Of a stretch of DNA of 64,000 bases, positions 7,904 through 15,840 are shown in pieces. The stretch is taken from NCBI RefSeq assembly GCF_002979435.1, contig NZ_PCOV01000003.1, positions 62,001 through 126,000 of the forward strand. The letters run 5' to 3'. Positions within the stretch are counted from its first letter, which is position 1, and the number at the start of each line of letters is the position of its first letter. A program made the translations under genes and the position numbers. The notes under the pieces are model-generated. The model was not told where the DNA came from. It searched no databases and saw only the letters and a program-made list of their open reading frames with translations. The stretch is from Microbacterium sp. MYb66. Its GTDB lineage: Bacteria > Actinomycetota > Actinomycetes > Actinomycetales > Microbacteriaceae.

Positions 7904-8911
7904 GTGGTGGTGGGCATTCGCGAGGTGGCGGAGCATGCGGGAGTTTCCACGGCGACCGTGTCCTTCTATCTGAACAAGCCGGACAAGGTACGCCCCGAGA
8001 CGGCAGAACGCGTGAGAGTCGCGATCGAGACACTGGGATACGTGCGCAACGACGCCGCCCGCCAGCTCAAGGCCGGCAAGAGCCGAATGCTCGCTCTCAT
8101 CGGCTTCGACGTGACCGACCCGTTCTTCGCCGCAGTCGCCCGCGGAATCAGGGCCGCTGCGACCGAGCACGACCTGTACGTGGTCCTCGCCGACAGCGAC
8201 AGCCAGGTGGACCTGGAGACGGAGTACCTCCACCTGTTCGAGGAACAGCGGGTGCGCGGCCTCCTCCTCGCTCCCGTCGCAGACCCTTCCCCGTACCTGG
8301 TCGAGGGGAAGGCTCGCGTCCCCATCGTGCTGCTGGACTACAGCGCAGACGAAGGCACGCTCCCGGCCGTGGCCATCGACGGGCGCGCGGGAGGGAAGAT
8401 GGCCGCAGAGCACCTCCTGCAGTGCGGACGCCGCCGGCTCGCGTTCGTCGGCGGCCCGAGCGAGATCCACCAGGTCGCGGAGCGCCTCGAAGGCTTCCGC
8501 GGTGCTGCGGCCGGCGTCGCGAATGCGACCGTCGAGCTGATCGAGACCACCGAGCGCAACGCCCGTCAGGGGCGGGAGATCGGCCGCCGGCTCGCCGACC
8601 GACCGGAGTCCGAGCGCCCGGACGGGATCTTCGCGGTGAACGACCTCGTCGCCGTCGGTCTCCTCCAGGCACTGGTCGTCGAGCGCGGACTGGCGGTGCC
8701 CGACGCCATCTCGGTCGTCGGGTACAACGACGCCCTCGCCGACGAATACTCACCCCTCGAGCTCACCACGCTCCACCCGCCGCAGGCGGAACTCGGGGCG
8801 ACGGCCGTGGAGCTGCTGCTCGAGGCGGAGGCATCACCGGCTCCCCCGCCTCGCACGGTCGTGTTCATGCCCGAACTGATCGTCCGAGAGTCATCGGTGC
8901 CGCGTAGCTGA
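7904..8911 (+). CDS. LacI-family transcriptional regulator
   Basis: A 335-residue sugar-responsive repressor. The LacI helix-turn-helix and hinge helix occupy residues 1-60 (IREVAEHAGVSTATVSFYLN, then VRNDAARQLKAGKS). The rest is a periplasmic-binding-like ligand domain, with PDGIFAVNDLVAVGLL and ISVVGYNDALADEYSP as family hallmarks. Three GTG codons in a row open the frame; the first at 7904 is spaced 5 nt from GAGGTGAT. Two matching operator-like sites, one over its own promoter and one between the binding-protein and beta-helix genes at 15.7 kb, suggest it represses itself and locus B. The 3' end overlaps the convergent GH78 gene by 47 nt. Confidence 0.9.
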   Translation: MVVGIREVAEHAGVSTATVSFYLNKPDKVRPETAERVRVAIETLGYVRNDAARQLKAGKSRMLALIGFDVTDPFFAAVARGIRAAATEHDLYVVLADSDSQVDLETEYLHLFEEQRVRGLLLAPVADPSPYLVEGKARVPIVLLDYSADEGTLPAVAIDGRAGGKMAAEHLLQCGRRRLAFVGGPSEIHQVAERLEGFRGAAAGVANATVELIETTERNARQGREIGRRLADRPESERPDGIFAVNDLVAVGLLQALVVERGLAVPDAISVVGYNDALADEYSPLELTTLHPPQAELGATAVELLLEAEASPAPPPRTVVFMPELIVRESSVPRS

Positions 8912-11465
8912 GGGGCGCGTCGGTCGTGAAGCGATGGTGCCCCGCGGGCACCTCATGCGGAACGATGCCCTCGATGTCGATCCAGCCGGTGGCCCCGGTC
9001 GGGACCACGAGCTGCACGTCGAGGCACCCGTCGCCGATCCGCCATTCGATCGAGGCGGGCCCGAACGGCGTCTCATGGTGCGTCCGAGCGCTCGCGATGC
9101 CGCCGCCCGGGCGCGGAGCGAAACGGATCCGACGGTAGCCGGCGGCTTCCGGCTCGAGGCCGCCGACCCTGCGATGCAGCCAGTCCGCGATCGCGCCGAG
9201 GGCGTAGTGGTTGAAGCTCGTCATCGACCCGGGGTTGATCGAACCGTCGGGGAGCATCGAGTCCCACCGTTCCCACACCGTGGTGGCACCCATCGTCACG
9301 GCATACAGCCATGAGGGGCACTCCGTCTGCAGAAGCAGGGCGTAGGCATCCTCGAGGTGTCCGTTGTCGGCGAGCGCGTCCAGCACGAGGGGCGTCCCGA
9401 CGAAGCCGGTCCCGATCCGGAAGTGGTTCCCGCGCACGAGCTGCGCGAGCCGCTCGGCCACGCGCGGCCGGTGCTCCGGGGCGCCGAGATTCCACTGCAG
9501 CACCATGGCGCAGGCCGTTTGGGTGTCATCGCGGGGAAGCCCGTCGTCTTCCAGGTATCGATCGGCGAATGCCTGGCGCACGTCGTCCGCCAGGCGCTGC
9601 ATCCGGTCTGCGGACGAGGCCCCGATGACCCGCCCGATCCTCGCCAGACGCTCTGCAGTGTGAGCGAAGCATCCCGTGGCGACGAAGCCGGTGGACGTCA
9701 CGGCGCGGAACGGATCGTCCGGCGGGGCCAGCGGATCCAGCCAGTCCCCGAACTGGAACCCCTCGTCCCAGATGAGATCGTCACCGGCGAGCTCGCGGAC
9801 GCGCTCGATCCAGCGCTCCCCGGTCTCGAAGTGGCGCCGCAGGACCTCCGCATCGCCGTAACGCTCGTGCAGGGTGTCCGGCACGAGGACGGCCGCATCG
9901 CCCCACGCCGCGACCGGCGGGCTCGTCTCGTAGTCGAGCGGCAGCCAGGGCACGTAGATGGGGACGGTACCATCGGGCGATTGCTCGGCTGCGAGATCGT
10001 CGAGCCAGTCCAGAGCGAACCCGGAGATGTCGTAGAGGAACGAGGCGGCGGGGGCGAAGACTTGGAAGTCCGCCGTCCAGCCCAGTCGCTCGTCCCGTTG
10101 CGGGCAGTCCGTGGGCAACGAGACCATGTTGCCGAGCAGGCCCCATCGAACGTTCTCGTGGAAGCGATTCAGGAGCGGGTTGTCCGTCTCGAACGAGCCG
10201 GTCGGTCGCATCTGCGTCGTGTAGGCGATCGCACACACATCGAGTTCCGCCGGCGACCCGCCCCACCCGGTCACGGTGGCATAGCGGAAGCCGTGCATCG
10301 TGAACCGCGGCTCCCACCTCTCATCGCCTCCGCCCTGCACGTAGCGGTCGGTCGCCGCCGCCGAACGCAGCGGACGCAGAGCGAGGTCGCCGTGCTCGAG
10401 CACCTCGGCGTGGCGTAGCGCGAGTTCCTCTCCTCGACGCGTGTGCGTCATCGACAGACGAAGGCGCCCCGAGATGTTCTGCCCGAAGTCGTACAGGATG
10501 CTGCCGTCTGCCTGCATCGTCGTCGTCCGGGGCGCGAACTCCGCATGGCGACGCACAGGAGCGCTGCGCGGCGCGAACAGGGTCGCCGGATCCCGGTCGC
10601 CCACGACGGCCGGCACCCACTCTCCGCCGCGCCAGTCGTCGCCGATGCGGGCGTCGTAGGTCTCGCCGTCGTAGAGACTGCTGCTCAGGATCGGTCCGGT
10701 GGCGGCCTCCCATCCCGGCTCCCCCGTCGCGATCACGATCGTTCGGTCGTCGTAGCGGACTTCGAGCTGGGCGATGAGGGCGAGATCGTCCCCGTAGTAG
10801 TCGCGAAGGTTCTCCACATAGCCGAGACGGCCTCGATACCACCCATCGGCGAGGTGCGCGCCGAAGACGTTCTCGCCTCCGACCAGCAGGTCGGTCACGT
10901 CATAGGTGCGGTACGCGAGGCGGTGACGATAACTCGTCCAGCCCGGCACGAGGGTGTCGTCTCCGACCCGTTCCTCATTGAGGAAACCGTCGACGACGCC
11001 GTGCGCGCTGATGTACAGCCGGGCGGAGCGGAACCCGCCGTCCAGGTCGAAGCGCCGACGCATCCGACTCGGTCGCCGCTCGGTTCCCGGCGTCTCGGGC
11101 CACGGTGCCGAGACCGGGCGTGCCTGCCAATCGGCCGGGTCGAGCAGACCTGCCTCCACGAAGAGCGGCGCGCTCCACGGCGTCCGATCAGTACCGGCGT
11201 CGTTCACCGCGCGGATGCGCACCGCCACGCGCTCGCGCGATGCCAGCGGCGAAAAGGGCCAGGGGGCCAGGACTCCATCCGGCGCATCGAGTGGCGCGAC
11301 CGTGACCGCACCGGTCGCATCTTCGAGCCGCGCCTCCGCGCACCCGGGCTTCCAACCGGATGGTGCATCGAGCGTCCAGGCGAGGCGGGGCTTCGAGGTG
11401 CCGATTCCGAGGGTCTCGGCGTGGTGCTCGACAGAGACGGAGGCGACGCGTGCGAGAGAGCTCAT
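8865..11465 (-). CDS. GH78 alpha-L-rhamnosidase, complete
   Basis: An 866-residue inverting alpha-L-rhamnosidase with no signal peptide, so probably intracellular and acting on imported oligosaccharides. N-terminal beta-domains include the Bac_rhamnosid_N region at about 146-215 (LYISAHGVVDGFLNEERVG, then LADGWYRGRLG). The (alpha/alpha)6 catalytic barrel begins near 430. The signature DCPQRDERLGWTAD is at 453-466 and carries the acid residues, and WERWDS at 731-736 carries Glu732, matching the general base of characterised GH78 enzymes. A C-terminal beta-domain follows SFNHYALGAIADWL. The ATG at 11465 overlaps the upstream stop (ATGA), so it is coupled to the GH99-like gene. An upstream reading to 11546 is unsupported. 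Its last 47 nt run antisense through the end of the lacI-type gene. Confidence 0.92.
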   Translation of the reverse strand: MSSLARVASVSVEHHAETLGIGTSKPRLAWTLDAPSGWKPGCAEARLEDATGAVTVAPLDAPDGVLAPWPFSPLASRERVAVRIRAVNDAGTDRTPWSAPLFVEAGLLDPADWQARPVSAPWPETPGTERRPSRMRRRFDLDGGFRSARLYISAHGVVDGFLNEERVGDDTLVPGWTSYRHRLAYRTYDVTDLLVGGENVFGAHLADGWYRGRLGYVENLRDYYGDDLALIAQLEVRYDDRTIVIATGEPGWEAATGPILSSSLYDGETYDARIGDDWRGGEWVPAVVGDRDPATLFAPRSAPVRRHAEFAPRTTTMQADGSILYDFGQNISGRLRLSMTHTRRGEELALRHAEVLEHGDLALRPLRSAAATDRYVQGGGDERWEPRFTMHGFRYATVTGWGGSPAELDVCAIAYTTQMRPTGSFETDNPLLNRFHENVRWGLLGNMVSLPTDCPQRDERLGWTADFQVFAPAASFLYDISGFALDWLDDLAAEQSPDGTVPIYVPWLPLDYETSPPVAAWGDAAVLVPDTLHERYGDAEVLRRHFETGERWIERVRELAGDDLIWDEGFQFGDWLDPLAPPDDPFRAVTSTGFVATGCFAHTAERLARIGRVIGASSADRMQRLADDVRQAFADRYLEDDGLPRDDTQTACAMVLQWNLGAPEHRPRVAERLAQLVRGNHFRIGTGFVGTPLVLDALADNGHLEDAYALLLQTECPSWLYAVTMGATTVWERWDSMLPDGSINPGSMTSFNHYALGAIADWLHRRVGGLEPEAAGYRRIRFAPRPGGGIASARTHHETPFGPASIEWRIGDGCLDVQLVVPTGATGWIDIEGIVPHEVPAGHHRFTTDAPLSYAAPMTLGRSVRA

Positions 11466-12610
11466 CGAGGGAAGACCTCCGTGATCGTCTCCAGGAACCG
11501 TGTTCCGAAGTGGGTGTCGGGAAGGAGCGCCGCCCCCTCCGTCCACTCGTTCCAGGCGTTGATCGTGAGCAGCGGGTTGGTGACGGGGTGGTCGGCGAGG
11601 AACTGACGCGCGGCGAGCAGCCCCTGTCGGAAGTCATCCGGCGAGGCGTCGAACACCGTCATCCACGGATAGGTGCCGTCCTCCCATTCGGCGAATTGCA
11701 CCGTACGCGGCGACGGGTCCCACCCGACGCTGACGTTGGGGTGGAAGGGCACGGGCAGCGCCTCGACGTATCCTTCGTAGGCGTCGAACGCATCGCGCTG
11801 CACATCGCCCCACTCTCCGAGCGGCCACGGGTGTCGTTCGATGGCGGTGTGATGGATCCACACGTACGAAGTCGCACTGTCGGCGCCCAGCGCACGCATG
11901 AGGGTGGCCGGATCCGCCACCGTCACCGCGGTGGGCAGTACACCGAAGCCCCAGACGACCATGTCGAGGTGCAGTCCGGGGAAGCCGGCGGCGATCGTCT
12001 CCCGCCGGAACCAGTCGAGCGCATCGCGCGCGCCTTCGACACCGCCGAGGCCCTCGAGAAGGGTTCCGACCTCGTAGACGGAGAAGAACGGCTTGCCGTC
12101 GATGAGCAGGTGGTTCGGATGCGTGAAGTACGTGTCGATCACGTGCCGCGCCATCCGCTCGAATGCCGGCCTGTCGATCGCCCCGGACTTCAACACCGGT
12201 GGCTTCCGGTGCGGGTGTCGCGAGGGGAAGATGTCCACGAGCTCGTGGTTCGCCCACATCAGCGCGATACGGAAGTCGTCCGGCATCTCGGCCGTCAGCA
12301 TCCCCTCGTCGAGAGCGCGGTTCAGGTAGGGCCCATCGTCGTACCAGTAGAAGTCCACGAGGAATCCGTCGATCCCGTGCTGGTGCGCGAGCTCGATCTG
12401 ACGCGCCATCACCGCCGGATCGGCGTCGTTCTCCTCGCCTGCAGCGGGGACCCGCGGCTGGCGATGGCCGTCGAACCGCGGAGTGGCGCGGCGCAGGAGC
12501 TCCCACTCGGTCCAGCCCGCACCGAACCACGCGTCGTTGCGCGCGTCGGTCTGCCAGTCGGGAAAGAAGTAGGCCAGGACTGTGGGCCGCATCGGGGATC
12601 CTTCGTTCAT
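11462..12610 (-). CDS. GH99-like / WbsX-family protein
   Basis: A 382-residue protein of the glycoside hydrolase 99-like (WbsX) family. The opening VLAYFFPDWQTDARNDAWFG, followed by GWTEWELLRRA, and the closing TINAWNEWTEGAALLPDTHFG are the family's two strongest signatures. The acids in WTEW and WNEW are likely catalytic. Related proteins are linked to endo-mannosidase-type hydrolysis or to O-antigen synthesis; in a sugar-import operon, hydrolysis is the better guess. There is no signal peptide. The ATG at 12610 overlaps the permease stop (ATGA) and the stop overlaps the GH78 start, so the gene is coupled on both sides. MNEGSPMRP also has an internal Met start 18 nt downstream that could be used. 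Confidence 0.8.
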   Translation of the reverse strand: MNEGSPMRPTVLAYFFPDWQTDARNDAWFGAGWTEWELLRRATPRFDGHRQPRVPAAGEENDADPAVMARQIELAHQHGIDGFLVDFYWYDDGPYLNRALDEGMLTAEMPDDFRIALMWANHELVDIFPSRHPHRKPPVLKSGAIDRPAFERMARHVIDTYFTHPNHLLIDGKPFFSVYEVGTLLEGLGGVEGARDALDWFRRETIAAGFPGLHLDMVVWGFGVLPTAVTVADPATLMRALGADSATSYVWIHHTAIERHPWPLGEWGDVQRDAFDAYEGYVEALPVPFHPNVSVGWDPSPRTVQFAEWEDGTYPWMTVFDASPDDFRQGLLAARQFLADHPVTNPLLTINAWNEWTEGAALLPDTHFGTRFLETITEVFPR

Positions 12611-13395
12611 TTGATGGCACCTGCGGAGAGACCGCGTTGGAAGGTGCGCTGCAGTGCGATGTAGAGGACGACGACGGGGAGGCTGATGAGCACGTTCGCC
12701 GCGAAGATCTTGGGGGTGTCGACCAGACGCTGGCTCTGGAAGTACGTCGGCACCTGGGTGAGGACCTGCATGTCGGTGTTCTGAATGAAGATCAGCGGGA
12801 GGAGGTACTCGTTCCAGGCGCTCAGGAAGGTGAAGATCACCACCACAGCGAGGATGGGCCGGCACATCGGCAGCAGCACACGCCAGAAGTACTGCCAGTC
12901 GGAGGCGCCGTCGACTTTGGCCGCCTCGTAGACCTCGACGGGCAGTGACCGGATGTAGTTCGATGCGACGAGCACGCCGAACGGCAGGGAGATCGCGGCG
13001 AGCGGGATGATCACCGCCCAGTAGGTGTTGAGGAGCCCGAGCGACTGCACGGCGTAGAAGAGGGGCACGACGAGCGCGATGGCCGGAAGCGCGAGTCCGG
13101 CGATGAGCAGCAGCTGCGCGATCCCCGCCCCCCGGGGACGGAGCACCGACGTGGCGAACGCGGCCATCGTCGCGGTGAGGGTCACCAGGACGACGGTGGA
13201 GACGGAGACGATCACACTGTTGACGAAGAACCGGACGAACGGGGTGCCTTCGAGGACGCGGAGATAGTTGACCGGCCCCTCCCCCTGCATGCTCACGAAC
13301 AGGATCATTCCCAGAGGCAGCGCCAGCACCCCGACCGCGATGAGGAGGAGGATCTGGCTGACGATCCGCGCGGGAAGCGATTGATGAGAGAACAT
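12607..13395 (-). CDS. Carbohydrate ABC transporter permease (MalG type)
   Basis: A 262-residue permease starting MFSHQSLPARIVSQILLL, with about six membrane segments. The EAA loop is EAAKVDGASDWQYFWRVLLPMCRP at about residues 160-183, followed by the conserved FTFLSAWNEYLLPLIF and the C-terminal QRTFQRGLSAGAIK. It starts 1 nt after the upstream permease stop and overlaps the GH99-like gene by 4 nt. It completes the second sugar importer of the window. As in locus A, no ATPase gene is present. Confidence 0.88.
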   Translation of the reverse strand: MFSHQSLPARIVSQILLLIAVGVLALPLGMILFVSMQGEGPVNYLRVLEGTPFVRFFVNSVIVSVSTVVLVTLTATMAAFATSVLRPRGAGIAQLLLIAGLALPAIALVVPLFYAVQSLGLLNTYWAVIIPLAAISLPFGVLVASNYIRSLPVEVYEAAKVDGASDWQYFWRVLLPMCRPILAVVVIFTFLSAWNEYLLPLIFIQNTDMQVLTQVPTYFQSQRLVDTPKIFAANVLISLPVVVLYIALQRTFQRGLSAGAIK

Positions 13396-13396
13396 G

Positions 13397-14305
13397 TCAG
13401 GCGTTCCTTGCCAGTCGGACTTGGAGCGCCGCGAAGACGGCGGCGACGAGGACGACCACGATCGAGATGGCCGAGGCGTACCCCGCATGGAACCTCGCGA
13501 TCGCCTGCTCGTAGATGTATCCGGTGAGCACCTGGGTCGAGTTGCCCGGCCCGCCGCCGGTCGTGAGGAAGACCAGCTCGAACATCTTCAGGGAGCTGAC
13601 GAATCCGAGCACGATGAGCACGAGATGGGATCCGGACACCGTCGGAAGCAGGATGCTCTTCGTAAGCCGCCAGGTGCCGGCGCCGTCGAGCCGCGCCGCC
13701 TCGATCATCGAGGGATCGACCTGGCCGAGCGCCGCGTCGTAGATCACGAAGCTGTATCCGGTGTACTGCCACACGTTGATGGCGATGAGGGTGAGGAGGG
13801 CGATCGACGGATTCGCGAGCCACGCCTGTGTCAGCCACCCGAACCCGAGCGATTCCAACGTCTGATTGAAAGCGCCGTCGGGGGTGAGGAGCAGTCGGAA
13901 GGAGACGGCGACGACGGCGGGTGACAGCACCACCGGCACGAAGACGGGAGTGCGCAGCAGACCGCGACCGACCACTCGCGTGCGTACCAGGAGCGCGAGC
14001 CCGAAGCCCAGCACCATCTGGATGAAGACCGTGCCGACGGCGAATGTCAGGGTGTTGCGCAGCGCGGTGAGGAACGTCGCATCGGTGGCCAGGTCGATGT
14101 AGTTCCCGAAGCCGACGCTCTCGGCGTCGGTGGAGACGCCGTTCCAGTCGAGAGTCGAGTAAGACACGTTCGCCAGGATCGCGGCGTGGATGACGCCTCC
14201 GACGAGGATCAGTGCCGGCACCGCCCAGATCCACTTCTGCAGTGACCGGTATGCCCGCACCGGCGCGCGCCCGGTGGCGTGCCTCGCCGGAGTTGCCGTC
14301 GTCAT
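13397..14305 (-). CDS. Carbohydrate ABC transporter permease (MalF type)
   Basis: A 302-residue permease starting MTTATPARHATGRAPVR, with the first membrane segment WIWAVPALILVGGVIHAAI at about residues 30-48. The EAA loop EAARLDGAGTWRLTKSILLP and the motif FELVFLTTGGGPGNST are characteristic of MalF-type sugar permeases. The ATG at 14305 follows the binding-protein stop by 73 nt. It pairs with the next permease, whose ATG begins one base after this stop. Confidence 0.88.
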   Translation of the reverse strand: MTTATPARHATGRAPVRAYRSLQKWIWAVPALILVGGVIHAAILANVSYSTLDWNGVSTDAESVGFGNYIDLATDATFLTALRNTLTFAVGTVFIQMVLGFGLALLVRTRVVGRGLLRTPVFVPVVLSPAVVAVSFRLLLTPDGAFNQTLESLGFGWLTQAWLANPSIALLTLIAINVWQYTGYSFVIYDAALGQVDPSMIEAARLDGAGTWRLTKSILLPTVSGSHLVLIVLGFVSSLKMFELVFLTTGGGPGNSTQVLTGYIYEQAIARFHAGYASAISIVVVLVAAVFAALQVRLARNA

Positions 14306-14378
14306 GGAGTTCCTCTCGTGGCTGCGAAGTCGCGCGGAGTCCGGGGCGCGCTCGATGACCGAGCCCGCCCCGGACGGA

Positions 14379-15698
14379 TCACTCGCGGTCAAGGCCGGCT
14401 GACACCGACTCGACACTCTCGAGCGCGGCCTTCGGAGTGGCGGCGCCCGCCGCGACCTGGGAGAGCGCGTCGACGAGGGCGGCATCCAGGTCGGGGTAGG
14501 GGATCTGGCGCAGTCCGACCAGGTCCTCGATGCTCGCCTGCTGGCGCTCGATGTCCTCGACCTGCCGCGGATCAACGACGTCCTCTGTCGATACCGCGAC
14601 GTCGCGCACAGCCGGGATGTTGCCACCGCTGGCCTGATTCTCCTGCCCGTACCCGGTGGTGAGGAAGTCGAGGAAGGTGAGCGCCGCCTCCTCTGAGGGC
14701 GTGTTGGCCGCGACCGCCCAGCCGTTGTCCGGGCCTCCGAAGGGACTCGTCGGCGTCCCGCCCGACTCCGCGGCGGGGAAGGGCGCCGACAGGAAGACGT
14801 TGTCGATGGGGGTGCTGACGCCCTTCTGCGCCTCGGCGATGCCGGCAGCGGTCATCGTCTGGGAGGTGTTCCAGGTACCCAGCGCGATGAAGGCGGCGTT
14901 CCCCTCCAGGAACGCCGAGAATGCGTCGGGGTACTCGGCCATGGCGGTCGCTCCTTCGGCGACGATCCCGTTCGTGAAGAGCGATCCCCACGCGGTCATC
15001 GCGGCGACGAGGTCCGGGTGCGTCCAGGAGGTCTCGCCCTCGATCGCCTCGTAGACGAGCCCGGGAGACACACTGTTGGCCAGGGAGAGGAACACGTCCT
15101 CGTTGACCCAGCCGTCCTTCGCACCGTGCGCGAGGCAGGCGTATCCGGCCTCGATGATCGTCGTGCAGTCCGCTTCCCACTGGTCGAGATCGCTGGGCAC
15201 GTCGAGGTCGAGCTCTTCGAGGATGTCGGCGTTGTAGTAGACGAGGCCGGCGGCGCTCATGTAGTTCGGAAGCGCGACCTGCTCCCCGTCGGCCTGCAGC
15301 GCTTCCAGACCGGCAGGGTAGAAGCGATCCTGCCAGTCCGCCCCGTGGACGGACTCCATGTGCTCCGAGGGGTCGACCGCGAGCGGACCGAAGTTGGTGA
15401 CGAGCGCGCCGGGCTGCATCTGGAAGACATCGGGCCCGTCGCTGCCGGTGAGAGCAGGGCGCAGAGCCGTGACGTAATCGTCGAACGCGTAGTTCTTGTA
15501 CTCGACGGTGATCCCGGGGTTGGCTGCTTCGAACTCGTCGATCACCTGCTCGTACTGGAAGTTGTTCCACCCCCACCAGGTCAGGGTGACGTCGCCGTCG
15601 GCGGATGGTGCGTCAGATGTTCCGACGCAGCCGGCGAGCGCGACGGCGACGACGCCGACCGTGGCGACGGCAGCGACTCGGGTACGGATCGTGAGCAT
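14379..15698 (-). CDS. Carbohydrate ABC transporter, extracellular binding lipoprotein
   Basis: A 439-residue sugar-binding lipoprotein, first gene of the locus B operon. The signal peptide has a hydrophobic core at residues 8-20 and the lipobox ALAGC, with the lipidated Cys at about 23. LTWWGWNNFQYEQVIDEFE is the typical first strand and helix of this family, and the C-terminal half carries GPDNGWAVAANTPSEEAALTFLDF. The start ATG is at 15698. The perfect palindrome CTAAACGTTTAG lies 49 nt upstream, over a TAGGTT -10-like sequence on this strand, so repression by the LacI protein is likely. The ligand is unknown but probably a rhamnose-containing oligosaccharide given the co-transcribed GH78. 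Confidence 0.88.
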   Translation of the reverse strand: MLTIRTRVAAVATVGVVAVALAGCVGTSDAPSADGDVTLTWWGWNNFQYEQVIDEFEAANPGITVEYKNYAFDDYVTALRPALTGSDGPDVFQMQPGALVTNFGPLAVDPSEHMESVHGADWQDRFYPAGLEALQADGEQVALPNYMSAAGLVYYNADILEELDLDVPSDLDQWEADCTTIIEAGYACLAHGAKDGWVNEDVFLSLANSVSPGLVYEAIEGETSWTHPDLVAAMTAWGSLFTNGIVAEGATAMAEYPDAFSAFLEGNAAFIALGTWNTSQTMTAAGIAEAQKGVSTPIDNVFLSAPFPAAESGGTPTSPFGGPDNGWAVAANTPSEEAALTFLDFLTTGYGQENQASGGNIPAVRDVAVSTEDVVDPRQVEDIERQQASIEDLVGLRQIPYPDLDAALVDALSQVAAGAATPKAALESVESVSAGLDRE

Positions 15699-15743
15699 GT
15701 GATCGGCTCCTTTGCGTGATCATTCGGGGGGTGGCGGCCGGTG

Positions 15744-15761
15744 AACCTAAACGTTTAGAAT
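15744..15761. promoter_or_regulatory. LacI-type operator in a divergent promoter region
   Basis: CTAAACGTTTAG (15747-15758) is a perfect 12-bp palindrome. On the plus strand it runs into TAGAAT (15756-15761), a good -10; on the minus strand it runs into TAGGTT (15744-15749), also -10-like. One bound repressor could block both the binding-protein operon and the beta-helix gene. A one-mismatch copy lies at 7875-7886 before the lacI-type gene. Confidence 0.65.
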
Positions 15762-15840
15762 CGGCCGTACTGAGCAGATTACGAGGTGATCGCCTCGCGG
15801 TCAACTCGAAGCCGAAACTCAACGACGAGGTGGTACTTCC

